Assembly (NCBI RefSeq): GCF_014898055.3
Contig: NW_023601433.1
Location: 82,283,106-82,347,105 of the forward strand
Source: Talpa occidentalis
Lineage: Eukaryota > Chordata > Mammalia > Eulipotyphla > Talpidae
Direction of reading: 5' to 3'
Length of the DNA stretch: 64,000 bases
Shown: one piece after another, positions 42,870-53,830 of the stretch
Layout of the letters: every line of letters starts with the position of its first letter
Position numbering within the stretch: the stretch's first letter is position 1
The notes under the pieces: generated by a model
The model's input: only the letters and a program-made list of their open reading frames with translations
The model's database searches: none
What the model was told of the DNA's origin: nothing
Program-made: the position numbers and the translations under genes

Positions 42870-43420
42870 CAAACGCTTGCCGAGGACCTACTATGCCAGG
42901 CTTTGGGTAGTTGTGTGTGAAGATGTAGCAAGACCAGCTTGTAACTGTCAGGGCACTCGGAGTCTTAAAGGACTGAGAGAGACAAATCAACAGGATAAGT
43001 GATGTGACAATGACGGGTGCCTGTTGCTATGGGAACAAATAAAAGGGGCATTGAAGGCAGGGAGGGCTTCCTGGAGGGGGGGGGTTTGACTGAGAGAGGA
43101 TGCAGATGAAGTGGGTGGATTAAGAAGTGCAGTCAGAGCACGCAGGTGTGGAAGAAACATGCGAAGACCAGTGACCTGGGTGTGCAAAGGAGGGTGGCTT
43201 CTTGGGAATTATAAGCGCCTTAGTATTTCCGGCAGGGGGAGTACTATGGGGGGTCAGGAGTAGAGCTGTTTGCTTAGGAGGCCAGCAGGAACTAGTCCAG
43301 AAAGCCTCCAAGACAGTGTATGCAAGAGTTTGAATTTGATTTCAAGAGCATGGAGCGACTGCAAGAATTTGGGCAGGGGAGAGAGAGAGGTATGGTCAGA
43401 TTTGCATTTCGAGAGTTCTG
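42870..43420 (+). repeat. Ancient interspersed repeat, family not named
   Basis: TACTATGCCAGGCTTTGGG, GGAGGGCTTCCTGGAGGGG, CAGTGTATGCAAGAG and AGAGGTATGGTCAGATTTGC follow the same word order as 3786-4110, but more completely. Includes a G9 run near 43075-43084. Confidence 0.55.
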
Positions 43421-43424
43421 AGTT

Positions 43425-44535
43425 GCCACAGAGTGGAGGCTGCCTGCACTGCAGAAGGGAGAGGAAGACAGGACGTCCGTCCAGAGAGCAAATCGGTTCC
43501 CTCTTTGGGGCCTGTAAAGAGCAGCAGAAACTGGGTTGCATTTGGGGCACCACCAGACTCACTGTCCCTCACCTTCATTAAGCCCCAACTGTGTACCCAG
43601 CAGAATGTCAGGCTACGGGCTTGACTAATCCCAGGAACCAGCCCGAGATGGCTAATTCAGGGCTGAGCGTCTATCTGGGGACGTGATGGCCAAGGAGAGA
43701 AAATAGATTTGAAGATGCAGAGGCGGTGGGTGGAGGGGGTGGTCGCTGGAGGGGACGGGAGAGGAAGGTATAAAGGTCAGCTGGGGCTGGGGCTTGGCAC
43801 TGAGATTTATAACCTCCCGCTCTGGCTCTGCAGCCCCCACCCTGCCCCCGCCCCTCTTTCTGGCGGCATGTTCTAGAGACACACATTATCTCTATTAATA
43901 CCAGCCACAAGGTCATTACTCAGGCACCAACTTTTGCTCCAGCATAAATATTTATACAGGACTGACCTGTGACTGCTGCGTTTTCCTTTTATTTGATTCC
44001 TGCCGCCTTTTGTGTCTTGCTAGTCTGTCGGCTAACGTGTTTAGCTCCTCTGTCTGGAAGCTTCGGAGCCAGCCAAGTCTCTGGGAATGGAAGAGGGGGG
44101 CTTGGGGGTGAGAAGGTGGAGGCAGGGCTGGTACCATTTGCCGACACCAGGGAAAACCCAAGGGGTGTGGATGCCAGCAGCTCTCAGAGGCTGCTTCACA
44201 GCAGGCAGGGGAGGCTGTAAGTCAGCCCCATGGTGGAGACATTTTCCTCCCTCACCCCTGCATCCCCCCAAATCCAGGTCAGGAGCAGATGCCCTATGAA
44301 ACTAGCAAGTTTATGCTCCATTTGCAAGTCTCTTTTCTGACCCCGAGTGGGGATGCAGCAAAGCGTTTCTTATGGATTCTTATAAAATTTGGAAAGATTA
44401 GGCATTTTCATATGCTTTCTTTTAGAGGTTCCCCCACTGAATGAGCTACAGCCAACCCCCCACTCCAATCTGCCCCCATTTGTGATAATTTGAATTACTA
44501 TGGCTCTTTTGCTGAATGTAAATGTTGAGGTATCA
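43425..44535. other. Non-coding; AT palindrome near 43946
   Basis: Frames of 60-103 codons at 43254-43916 overlap on both strands with no domain. ATAAATATTTAT at 43945-43956 is a perfect AT palindrome near 43945. No exon was supported. Confidence 0.35.
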
Positions 44536-44539
44536 TATG

Positions 44540-44575
44540 GCATAATAATGATAATAATAATAATAGTGATAATGC
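44540..44575. repeat. (ATA)n microsatellite
   Basis: TAATAATGATAATAATAATAATAG-type run. Confidence 0.9.
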
Positions 44576-44589
44576 AATCATTCTAGCAA

Positions 44590-44760
44590 TTGCTACTCTT
44601 AAGGTGCCTACTTCATGCCAGTTCTTTTCACTGAATCCTCACAATGCTTATGGCACAGAACTGATCTTCCCCACACTACAAATGAGGAATCTGGGGCTCA
44701 GTAAGGAAGTGGGGGGCCTCAACGTGGACCCAGGTCTGGCTGCTCTTCCCTCTAAACCTT
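44590..44760 (-). repeat. MIR fragment
   Basis: CTTCATGCCAGTTCTTTTCA, CTGAATCCTCACAATGC, CCCCACACTACAAATGAGG and TGGGGCTCAGTAAGG follow the reverse MIR order. Confidence 0.8.
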
Positions 44761-44761
44761 T

Positions 44762-45074
44762 AATAGTGCTAGTAGGCCTCCCTGGTGGCTCAGGGGGTTA
44801 AGTACAGCACTGTGACGCTATCCACAGCCACTGCAGCATGAGTTCGATCGATCCCCTGCCGGCCAGGGAGCTGACCCACACGGCACAGCAGTCCTCTCCT
44901 GTTTCACCCGCTGCTCCCCTCAGCAGTGTATTCAATGGATCCACCTGTTCTGCTCCCCACTCTGTCTCTGGTGAATCCTCTCACCCCCCACACCTCTGGC
45001 CTACACCCCAGCTCTTGTATGCATAAATAAATACAAATAAATCTTTTTAAAAAGTAAAATAAAAGTGGTAGTAG
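44762..45074 (+). mobile_element. tRNA-derived SINE (Rhin-1-like), with target duplications
   Basis: Body 44776-45060. Head GGCCTCCCTGGTGGCTCAGG, A box region GGTGGCTCAGGGGGTTAAG, B box region GAGTTCGATCGATCCCC with a 4-base duplication (CGAT). Flanks AATAGTGCTAGTAG and AAAAGTGGTAGTAG match at 12 of 14. Confidence 0.94.
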
Positions 45075-45079
45075 CTGGA

Positions 45080-45625
45080 ACAGCACATAGTGTGCCTATC
45101 TGCACATGCATTGGACACACACATGTTTATTTCACACCCTGGATCAAACAATCCTGCAAGGGGGACATAACACGGCCGCTCTGCAAGGGAGGAACAAAAG
45201 GCGTGGAGATCAGTAGGACAAAACGCATCGCAAGTTGCCATCAGAGACCAGGTCTGACTGACTGGTCCTCAGCTCTGTGGTTCCCACCCTAACACCAACA
45301 GAGGTCTTCAGGGAGCACCCCCAAAATACAGGCCTGTGTTTGCTGGCACAATTCAGGAGCCTATTTTTCTCAGTATTTGCTTCTAGGCCACTTTGACAAT
45401 TACATAAAGGAAATTTCACATATTTCATTGAAAGGATAGATGGAAATGTGTGCTAACACTTTCTCTCCTGGGTTGTGAGGACAAGGTGGGGACTGGTGAC
45501 CTTGAACTGAAAGTGTCATGTGTCAGATTTGGGCGGGCACTGGTTTACTTGGAAGGTGGGAAAGGCTGAGCTTTTAAGGGCTGATTCTCCAGGATCTCCA
45601 CCCTTCTCCTCCAGACTTCTGCCAC
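45080..45625. other. Non-coding, no recognised repeat
   Basis: No exon or repeat family recognised between the two SINEs. It contains one TGACCTTGA at about 45499-45507. Confidence 0.4.
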
Positions 45626-45920
45626 AAAAAGTCAGCCAACTGGGCCTCCCTGGTGGTGCAAGGGGTTAAGACGCAACCTATGAAGCTGTCTACAGCCACT
45701 GCAGCACAAGTTCAATCCCCAGCCAAGGAGCTACCCACATGGTACAGCAGACCTCTCCTGTCTCACCTGCTGCTCCCCTCAGCAGTGTATTTCAGTGAAT
45801 CTGCCTGTTTGGCTGCCTACTCTGTCTCTGGTGAATCCTCTCACCCCCTGCACCTCTGGCCTGTACCCTAGTTCTAGTATGCATAAATAATCTTTGGAAA
45901 AAAAAAGAAAGTCAGCCTAC
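45626..45920 (+). mobile_element. tRNA-derived SINE (Rhin-1-like), with target duplications
   Basis: Body 45641-45905. Head GGCCTCCCTGGTGGTGCAAG; B box region decayed to AAGTTCAATCCCC. Flanks AAAAAGTCAGCCAAC and AGAAAGTCAGCCTAC match at 13 of 15. Its 72-residue open frame is part of the SINE and not a gene. Confidence 0.95.
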
Positions 45921-45954
45921 CTCTGCTAAACCACCCTCGGCTTTGCACTTTATA

Positions 45955-46065
45955 CTCACAACGCATCCTAGTGCCTCACACAGTTCCTGGCACAGAGTAA
46001 ATAGTCATTAATATTTATAATTATTAATGAATATTCATTGCTTCAGTGAATGAGTGAATAGATGA
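45955..46065 (+). repeat. L2 3' terminus
   Basis: CACAGTTCCTGGCACAGAGT, AAATAGTCATTAATATTT and CAGTGAATGAGTGAATAG are the standard L2 end. Confidence 0.75.
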
Positions 46066-46129
46066 CCTTCTATTAGAATCACCTCTTAGAAGCATTTGGA
46101 TTTTAGTTCACATATCTATTCTTTAATAT

Positions 46130-46200
46130 TAATTATTTTATCGAGGTGATGTTGGTTGACAGCTCTGTGTATGATTTGGGGGTGCAGTTTCACATCTTTT
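46130..46200 (-). repeat. Small old LINE-1 fragment
   Basis: ATTTTATCGAGGTGATGTTG and GGTTGACAGCTCTGTGTATG resemble the reverse 3' UTR of an old L1. Short and weak. Confidence 0.45.
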
Positions 46201-46261
46201 TTTTTTTTTCATTCTTTCTGTAGTCACCTGGGAGTAGAATGAAACATGAAACATTTATTTT

Positions 46262-46526
46262 TTATTTTTTAAAGATTTATTTATTTATACACATAAGAAT
46301 TGGGGTACAGGCCAGAGGGGTGTGAGAGGATTCATCAGCGATAAAGTGGGGAGCAGAACAGGCAGATTCACTGAAAAACACTGCTAAGGGGAGCAGTGGG
46401 TGAATCAGGAGAGGTCTGCTGCACCATGTGGGTCACCTACCTGGCCAGGGATTGAACTAGTGCTGCAGTGGCTGTAGATAGCTTCATAGCTTACGTCGTA
46501 ACCCCTTGCGCCACCAGGGAGACCCT
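46262..46526 (-). mobile_element. tRNA-derived SINE (Rhin-1-like)
   Basis: Plus words AAAGATTTATTTATTTATAC, GGATTCATCAGCGATAAAG, ACACTGCTAAGGGGAGCAG, GGGATTGAACTAGTG and GCGCCACCAGGGAGACCC. Target duplications not clear. It lies in inverse orientation to the SINE at 45641. Confidence 0.93.
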
Positions 46527-46594
46527 TTTGCAAATCTTAAACTCTGAATATCAGAAATGTCTTTAAAGCCTGTAAAGACCTAGGGAGCCCAGAC

Positions 46595-46765
46595 ATAGAG
46601 CACAGGGGATTTGGGGTCAAGTGGCCACCTTCATCTACAACTGGCTCCAAGATTTGGGGAGTCATTTCTCCCCTCTGGTCCTTGGTCTTTTCCATTTGGA
46701 AAAATAAGAGGTGGACTGTATGAGTTCTAAGTGGTGAGGTGGGGCAGTGCCCTAAGGGTGGTGCC
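46595..46765 (+). repeat. MIR fragment
   Basis: TTGGGGTCAAGTGGCCAC, GGAGTCATTTCTCCCCTC and TTCCATTTGGAAAAATAAGA show decayed sense MIR order. Confidence 0.55.
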
Positions 46766-46769
46766 AATA

Positions 46770-47360
46770 AGGAGAGGAACTATAACAGACACCATGGGCT
46801 CATGCCAGGGGTCACCAGGACTAACTTGCATCCAGTAGGCAAGACAGTCGACCTTTCTGGGCCTCCGTGTCTTCTGGGGACGGGGACAAGCTAAAGCTCC
46901 CAGAACAATGCCTTGAATAAAGGACATGAATAATATACCTTGTTTATCATCCTTATCCACACCTATGAATTGGAGGGGTCATAATAGTAATCATTGTCAC
47001 TATCAAGTTCATATAAGCAAGACATCATCCCCTTTGCTCTTGAAAGACTCTGTGGTGTTTAGCTTGACTTTGAGGCTCCATTTTGCGGTTGAGAAGCAGG
47101 TGCAACGAGCAGCTCAGCCACTTGACACGAGTCACAGTCCTTGAAAGGGACAAACATCAACCCATTTGACACCAAGTCTAGCTGTGAATTTAGAGCTCAC
47201 CAAGACCAGGCAGGCAACTTCAGTGTGTGAGGGGACCAGGCCCAAGATAAAAGACAACTGTATGTGTTTTGATCTCACATTATGGTAGCCTGGTTACATT
47301 GTCTTTTGAATTGACACTGGTTCTTGAGCTTAACTGCCATTTGAGCTATGAGAAGACTTT
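46770..47360. other. Non-coding, no recognised repeat
   Basis: No exon or repeat family recognised before the (ATCC)n tract. Confidence 0.35.
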
Positions 47361-47366
47361 AAATTC

Positions 47367-47665
47367 CATCCATCCATCCATCATCCATCCATCCATCCAT
47401 CCATCCATCCATCCACCCACCTATCCATCCATCATCCATCCATCCATCCATTCATCCACCCACCTATCCATCCATCATCCATCCATCCATCCATCCATCC
47501 ATCCATCCATCCATCCACCCAATCCATCCTTCCTTCCTTCCATCCATCCATCCATCCATCCATCCATCCATTCATCCATCCATCCATCCATCCATCCATC
47601 CATCCATCCATCCATCCATCCATCCTCGCAGTCATTCATCTGTTCATTAATCTACCAACCCATCC
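47367..47665. repeat. (ATCC)n tract, about 300 bp
   Basis: ATCCATCCATCC units, interrupted by CACCCACCTATCC and similar, decaying at the right end into CATATATCTATCTATG. Both strands give open frames (SIHPSIHPS and WMDGWMDGW) for this reason only. Confidence 0.97.
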
Positions 47666-47669
47666 ATAT

Positions 47670-48240
47670 ATCTATCTATGCACCAAAACCTACGTTGTTC
47701 ATCCACACTCCCTCTTATCCATTCTTCCATCCATCTATCCTATACCTCATCCATCTATACCTCACTCCTTTCTTCTTCAGCTCACCTTTCCTCTTTCAAT
47801 ATTTTCTTTCCCTTTCTCACTCCCCTGCCCTTCCTTCCTTCCTTCTTTCTTTATCCTGCTTCCTCCTCCTCTTCCAGACCACAGCCTAGTCTGAGCTTCA
47901 GTGCAGGCCTTCTTGCAGTGACCCAAACTGAGCTTCTCCCTACTTCTCTTGAAAGTTTCTTTTCCATGACTAGGTGCTAGTGAGTTTCTTGGAGATGCCT
48001 GGCGGAAGTGAGCCAGAGAAGAAAAGAAATCTGTTTCTGGTTTTCCCTGGATGACCTTTGTTTCCCGAGGAAGTCTCTTATAAACACTTCCAGCACCAGC
48101 GGATGCCAATCCTTTTGAACGGCTCCTCCAAGTCGAAAGGCAATCTCAAGTGCATACCTGGTATGTGATCATCTGGAGCCAGGGAGAGGTTTAAGTGAGG
48201 CACTGACCGTGCAGCCCAGGGCCAGCCCCAGGGGCTTTCC
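47670..48240. other. Non-coding, pyrimidine-rich start
   Basis: Continuation of a T/C-rich decayed tail of the tetranucleotide tract to about 47880, then unrecognised DNA. Confidence 0.4.
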
Positions 48241-48246
48241 TCTCCT

Positions 48247-48260
48247 CCCGCAGATGGCAG
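48247..48260 (+). promoter_or_regulatory. CTCF-like motif, one mismatch
   Basis: CCCGCAGATGGCAG matches CCASYAGRKGGCRS at 13 of 14 positions (third base C in place of A). Confidence 0.3.
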
Positions 48261-48374
48261 GCGCAGAGGTGACATGTAGGCAGGACTACAAAGGCTTTTC
48301 CATTGTGTTCTGACATGACTTTCCATTTCAGGATTCTTTCCCCATCCCAACTTCTAATGCACAGTGTGTTATCC

Positions 48375-48590
48375 TTGGCATTACTGATATTTGGAGCCAG
48401 AGAATTCTCTGTTGGAGGCTGTGTTGCAGGATGCCTCGAGGCACCCTGTCTGTGCCCTGTAGATGTCAGTAGCACCCTGCCCTTGCCCCTTCCAGTTGTG
48501 ATCCCCAAGAACATCTCCAGACATTGTTAGATGTCTTCTGGGGAGCAAAAATCACTCCCAGTTGAGACCCACTGTTTTAAGCCAGATTCA
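48375..48590 (-). repeat. MER20 DNA-transposon relic
   Basis: GGCATTACTGATATTTGGAG, TTGCAGGATGCCTCGAGGC, AGATGTCAGTAGCACCCTG, CATCTCCAGACATTG and CAGTTGAGACCCACTG follow the reverse MER20 order. Confidence 0.8.
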
Positions 48591-48594
48591 ATTT

Positions 48595-48988
48595 AACTGG
48601 CCAGATGCTACCTACTGCAACATTGGCTAACAGTTTCCTCTGCCTCCTGATATCTGGGGAAAATTGCATCTCTTGTATGTTACAGATCCATTTGGGTCAG
48701 CAAGTGGCACCTTGCACGTCCTGGTCACTCAGACACCAGCTGACTGAGCAGACACAACCTTAGACATAGCGGACCTTATATGGCATTTAGATGGCACATT
48801 TCAGAAGTCATGCCATGTCACCGAGCTCATGACTCATTGGGCAGAACTAGTCACATGGCCCTATCCAGGCAGAAGGAGCCAGAAAGTCAATCTGCTATGT
48901 GCCTGGAGGCTGGAGAGGCTGATGACAATCACCTGTGTATTCACTAAAGGAAATCTGGGAAATGCAGAAAAGCAGAAAGAAGATTAAA
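48595..48988. other. Non-coding; unnamed old repeat likely
   Basis: CATGTCACCGAGCTCATG, GACTCATTGGGCAGAACTAG and TCACATGGCCCTATCC resemble an old interspersed repeat that I cannot name. Confidence 0.35.
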
Positions 48989-48992
48989 TGTC

Positions 48993-49353
48993 TGCCATAG
49001 ACTGAATAGCTGTGTCCCTACCCCAGTTCATATGTTGAAACCTAATCCCCAAGGTGATGGCATTTAAAGAGACATACCCTTGGGAGGTGACCAGGACATG
49101 TGATGGAGCCCTCATGAATAGGATTAGTCTGCCTAGAGTCTCAGCGCGCTCCCTTCCCCTCTGTCCTGTGAGGACACAGCGAGCAGATGGCTGTGCATGA
49201 GCCAGGAATCAGGTCCTCATTAGACTCTACAAACCTGCTAGTACCTTGATCTTGGAAGTTCCCAGCCTTCAGCACAGTGCAAAACAAAACGACCTTTGTT
49301 GAAGTCACCCAGGCTGTGATATTTTGTTATAACAGCCAGGATGGACTAAGACA
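48993..49353 (+). mobile_element. Solo MLT1-type (MaLR) LTR
   Basis: Starts TGCCATAGACTGAATAGC and ends ATGGACTAAGACA, with CATATGTTGAAACCTAATCC, TTGGGAGGTGACCAGGACAT, GTGAGGACACAGCGAGCAG and GATATTTTGTTATAACAGCC in order. Possible 5-bp duplication ATGTC/ACATC is only 3 of 5. Full-length LTR, no internal region adjoining. Confidence 0.85.
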
Positions 49354-49429
49354 ACATCAAATTCCAGTTCTTAGACCATAATCACTGTCCCATTGTTAGT
49401 GTTTCACTTTACATCCTTTTGGCTTTAAT

Positions 49430-50245
49430 TTTCTCTCAAGACACACACACATATGCATAATTAGGGAATGGTGATCATACTGTATAGGTGATCATACTGT
49501 CTAGATCATTCTGTAGTCTCTCGTAATTTCTCTGACCCTGAAATATTATTCAAAACCACGATCTTCACACTTAGAAAATATCCCTTTGTAAGACTATACC
49601 TGACTGATTGATTCTCCACTGTTGGATATTGAATTTGTTTCAGTTTTTCCTTATAATTATGCAATGGTCACTTTAGACATAAACTTCTGTGTCTCTGATT
49701 ATTTCCGTAGATTGAATTTCCAGGAAAGAATTCACCATTTACAGTACAAGTATTTTGGATACATTTGCTAAGTTGCCTTCAAGATACCAACTCCCACTCC
49801 TGCTAGAGCTAGCAGCACCTGAGGGTGCCCCTTCTCCTTGTCTTTCCCCAGTGTACCCATTGCGATCTCTAAATCTTTCCCTTGTATTTCCTTTTTTTAC
49901 TACATTCTTGCTGGGTTTTTATATTCTTACTTTTGAGAATTGGTCATTGATGTTCTTTTCTGATTTTTCTATGCAAGTGTTTTCCCTTTTATTGATTTAT
50001 AAGAGTTAATTATAGCTTATCCGTTATATATTAAACCTTTGCTATCATAACTTACAAATATATTCCCTCAATTCTGTTGATTGGTTTTTTTCTCCCCCTT
50101 AAATGGGGTTTTTATTCTTGTGGGTTTGGATTTCTTTGTGGAGTCGTATCCATTAATATGCATTATGGTTCCTGCCTCTGGCTTTATGCTTGGAAAAGCC
50201 GTCTCCACGCATGTATCAGAGACTTTCTCAGTCACCATGACTGTT
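49430..50245 (-). repeat. Old LINE-1 fragment
   Basis: On plus, GATTCTCCACTGTTGGATAT, CAGTTTTTCCTTATAATTAT, CTGATTATTTCCGTAGATTG, AAGTTGCCTTCAAGATACC and GTTAATTATAGCTTATCC match reverse L1 ORF2 3' region order. Confidence 0.75.
49471..49504. repeat. 17-bp tandem duplication
   Basis: GTGATCATACTGTATAG is followed by GTGATCATACTGTCTAG, 16 of 17 identical. Confidence 0.9.
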
Positions 50246-50254
50246 TAAACCATT

Positions 50255-50425
50255 CAGCTGGTTGACCTTGGGCAAGTCACTTAACCTCTTTCTGCCTCAG
50301 TTTCCTCAACTTTCAGGTGGGAGAAATAATGGTGCTACTTCACAGGATGAGTGAGAAGATGAATCTAGTCAATTCATGTAATGCTCAGTGCCTGGTGCAA
50401 AGTAAACCTATTATACACGTTAGCT
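50255..50425 (+). repeat. MIR fragment inside the old L1
   Basis: TGACCTTGGGCAAGTCACTT, AACCTCTTTCTGCCTCAG and TAATGCTCAGTGCCTGGTGC are classic sense MIR words. Confidence 0.9.
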
Positions 50426-50439
50426 TATTTATTAAGGCT

Positions 50440-50690
50440 CTTATTGACTTTTGCTAATCATGCCACTTCATAGTAATCCAGTATCCTAAAACATTTATTG
50501 AACCATCTGACTTTCTAATTTACTGATTGATTTATCTATTTTCTTTATATTCACATCACAGTTTGTATTATTGTAGCTTTACACTGCTTTTTAACATCTG
50601 ATGGTATCAGCTCTTACACCAATCCATTGAATATCATCAGCCATTCATTTATGTTGATTTTTTGGGGGGATAAGAATCCTTTTATCATAT
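50440..50690 (-). repeat. Old LINE-1 fragment, continuation
   Basis: TCTAATTTACTGATTGATTT, TAGCTTTACACTGCTTTTTA and CAGCTCTTACACCAATCC continue the reverse ORF2 reading after the MIR, so the MIR separates two parts of one L1. Confidence 0.6.
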
Positions 50691-50694
50691 CTAC

Positions 50695-51040
50695 CAAAAT
50701 TAAAGAATTAAAAATGAGAGAGGGTGACAGGTCAGGACTGCTTGATGAGACAACCAGAGCTGTGAGCACCACTGATATTTTAGGTAAATCATGCTCTGCG
50801 GTAATTAAGAACCCAATGTGTGAAGACTCCTGGGAACTTCAGGGTGACCCTGGCATTTTCTTGAGAATAGATAAAACAGAAGGGTGAGAAATCCATCGAG
50901 GCTACGGATCTGGGTTCTCTTATGACTGGCATCCCCTGCTCTCACTGTCTTGTCACCAGTGGAGTTGAAATCCTCCCATTGATTGTGACTCAGCCTCTAG
51001 CAGGATATAAAATGGACCATCCTTCTAAACCTTTTTCCTT
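50695..51040. other. Non-coding, no recognised repeat
   Basis: No exon or repeat recognised. Confidence 0.4.
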
Positions 51041-51043
51041 GGC

Positions 51044-51335
51044 AAGAACTGCTTTTGAGGGGCCTCCCTGTTGGTGCAACGGGTTGAGCACTGTGCTGTG
51101 AAGCTGTCCACAGCCTCTGCAGTGCCAGTTCGATTCCCGGCTGGCCAGGGAGAGTCCCACATGGCGAGGCAGACCTCTCTTGCTCGCCAGCTGCTCCCCT
51201 TAGCAGTGTATTTCAGTAGATCTGCATGTTCTGCTCCCCACTCTGTCTCTGGTGAATTCTCTCACCCTCCTGCACCTCTGGCTTGTACCCCAGTGCTTGT
51301 ATAAATAAATTTTTTTAAAAAAAACCTGCTTTTGA
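51044..51335 (+). mobile_element. tRNA-derived SINE (Rhin-1-like), with target duplications
   Basis: Body 51059-51320. Head GGCCTCCCTGTTGGTGCAAC, B box CAGTTCGATTCCCGG, then GAGAGTCCCACATGGCGAGG and TTGTATAAATAAATTTTTTT. It is of the GTCCCACATGG, GTATAAATAA subtype, as at 7019. Flanks AAGAACTGCTTTTGA and AAAACCTGCTTTTGA match at 13 of 15. Confidence 0.95.
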
Positions 51336-51454
51336 ATGAGAGTAGGGTGATATGGAGACATCCTAGAAGATGCTCCAAGGTAGTAGGATTGAGTCCATGT
51401 GTGTACTCTCTACTCCCAACAAATGTCCATGCTTTGGCGAGGTGCAGGTAAAAG

Positions 51455-51625
51455 CCATGGGCTTGGAGTCAGGTACATTAGATCCTTGCTGCACAACCTT
51501 AGCCAAGTGACTTACCCTCTCTGAGGTGCCATCTTTCCCATTAACATATTTTAAGTATAATGATACCACTTTCCTCATCATGTTTTTTAGGAGGTTTAAA
51601 TTAAATAATGCCTATGCCTGGCCAT
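51455..51625 (+). repeat. MIR fragment
   Basis: TTGGAGTCAGGTACATTAG, CAACCTTAGCCAAGTGACTT, ACCCTCTCTGAGGTGCCATC and AGGAGGTTTAAATTAAATAA run in sense MIR order. Confidence 0.85.
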
Positions 51626-51924
51626 CATTATTGTTGATGTTACTATCTCCATGATTGCCATGCTTATTATTGGGAATGTGAATAATTGTACTTACAGAGT
51701 CATGTTGTGATTATGTTATGATGTCTTTCTCAGAGTCCTTTCCTTGTGAAGGTTACTGTGAAGGCTAATTGGAGCTTCTGTATGTGTCTTGCAGCTTCTT
51801 GTACAACCCAGGGTCTCAAGCTAGCCTGTACAGGAATTGTCAGCCAATTAAAACTGATCCTAGGCTGATGCCTTTGCCAAGGGGCTAGAGCACTTTAGGG
51901 AACACTTCTGGTTTAATCACTGCA

Positions 51925-52250
51925 GAGGGTTAAATACTGACCTCCAAAAAGACATGTCCATGTCCTAAGCCCCCAAACCTGTGACTATGACCTCATTTGG
52001 GAAAAGGGTCTTTACAGCTGTGAATTAACTTAAAGATCTCCAGATGAGATCATCTTGGCATACCTGGGTAGGTTCTAAATCTAATGACGTGTGTCCCTAT
52101 GGCAGTGAGGCAGGAGAAAGTGAGACAGCTAGAAGAGGGTAGACATAGAAGCACAGAGAACGACATGGAAGTTGGAAGCAGAGATCAGAGGGTGGGACCA
52201 CAAGCTTGGGGTGAAGGCCAGGAGTGGGAGTCTATGATTGGGTCTGTCCT
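51925..52250 (+). repeat. MLT1-type (MaLR) LTR fragment
   Basis: AAAAAGACATGTCCATGTCC, TGACCTCATTTGGGAAAAGG, GTCTTTACAGCTGTGAATTA, AGATGAGATCATCTTGGC and CATGGAAGTTGGAAGCAGAG follow MLT1 order. The ends are not preserved. Confidence 0.8.
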
Positions 52251-52254
52251 TCTC

Positions 52255-53395
52255 TTGTAGGTGAGCTTGGAGACCTGGATTTTCCTCTTGAGATCTCAGT
52301 ATCTCCATCTGTGCAATGGAGAGCAGGCTGCTTCGTGGTGGTCAGTTCTCCCAAGTCAGACAGAAGTGGCAGCCCACAGGGGAAATGGTGACTGGGTAAA
52401 CTGAGGAGCCCTGCCTCCCTCCAGGGTCTAGCCTTGACTCAGCTTCTAAAAATTGTTGCCAGACAGGAATGCCAGCCCAGCATTGCGCCAGAGCTTCTTA
52501 TTTTTCAAGAGAAGAGAGAAATCAAGATTTTTATGTAAAATCTGATATTGGAATGCCTGCAATTAATTCAGATTTCTTACAAGCATGACATGGGCCAAAC
52601 AAAGCAATCCTGTGCTTCCAAAGTAACCTCAATTCTAGTTGATCTTCAAGGTCTCTCTCCAGCCCCTGGCTGGGATTCGGACCTATGGGAATTCCAGCAG
52701 GTCCTGAGCCCTGGCCTTGGCAAGACTGGGAAAGCAACTGGGGGGTGGGGGAGATGGGCAGGAGGACTTTGGTTTCATTCATGTGCAGCCAGTCAGACCC
52801 TCTGGCAAGAGAAATCCCAGGAGGCTCGATGCACTGGGCCTAGAGGTTTTGTCTTCTCTCCTCACCCTGCTGCTGGGTCTCAGGTAGCAGGCTCGATTTT
52901 ATGTGCAAAGCTTAAGCCTGCTAGTTGGCCTGGGCCCCGTGGTGCCCTATAAATCTTAGGCAGCTTTTATTATTAATAATAAAACCCAGCTGAGGCTCAA
53001 AGTGCTGAGGAACCATGCATGGGAAAAGCAAGATGCACTTGAGAGCAGAAGATGACTCGTCTCACACCTGCGAGCAAGCAGGTTGAGAAGCAAAACTTCT
53101 GGAAAGCAGACTGGATGGTTGTGTTCCTCTACTGCCTGTTTATGGGGCATCTTCCATTCGGAGCCAATTGTGTAGGTCCCGAGGACACCAAGGGCAGAAA
53201 ACCTGTACTTGAGCCATCCTGTACTTGAGTCTGTGGAGGGGAGGGTGGCCATTAGACAGATAGGTCCTCAGAGTATGAAAAAGACTCACAGAGCAGGCTT
53301 GGGGAGGCATCTGTGGGGGAGGACAATGGACTATTCCCTGTGGGACTGGCATTTGGGCTCTCACAAGAAGGACGAGCAAAAAGCCACTCATGCAA
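52255..53395. other. Non-coding, no recognised repeat
   Basis: A plus frame of 134 codons (52548-52952) and minus frames of 83-98 codons overlap in the segment. No domain or splice structure was recognised. Confidence 0.35.
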
Positions 53396-53403
53396 AGAGT
53401 AGA

Positions 53404-53455
53404 CCTAGAACAGTAGACCTTGACCTTGACCTAGAACAGTAGACCTTGACTTAGA
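53404..53455. repeat. 26-bp tandem duplication with TGACCTTGA
   Basis: Two copies of a 26-base unit starting CCTAGAACAGTAGACCTTGA. The TGACCTTGA within (53421-53429) is an ERR/NR5A-type half-site. Confidence 0.85.
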
Positions 53456-53810
53456 ACATAGGTCAACAGCTAGAGCCCATGCGACTGACCTTAGGAGGCA
53501 TCAGTGTTTTCCTTCTGAAAAACGAGATGGCCTCTTGGGCCCTGTTAGCGCTGCCAGCACTTGAATCTTGGGTGACAAGCTGAAATTGAGATGGACTGGG
53601 GCACCGCATAGCGCCCGCTTGGCCTACATCAGTGTGAATAATAATTTAAAGAGCAGCTCTGGAAGCTGTTGATGGCGGAACAAGACACTTCCAGCTGCAG
53701 GCATCATCTCCATAATGCGGGGGTACTGACTCTATCCTGTGAATGTGCCAAGCTCTGGCACGGGCAAGCTGGCCTCCTTTCCACAGTGGAAACAGTGAGT
53801 GGCTCTAGTC

Positions 53811-53830
53811 CATGTGCCATGTGGCACATG
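53811..53830. repeat. Near-perfect 20-bp palindrome
   Basis: CATGTGCCA (53811-53819) and TGGCACATG (53822-53830) are exact reverse complements with a TG spacer. Confidence 0.9.

Noticed and set aside
47269..47889. A 206-codon frame with SIHPSIHPS repeats and its minus-strand mirror
   Set aside because: Direct translation of (ATCC)n with no real protein features.
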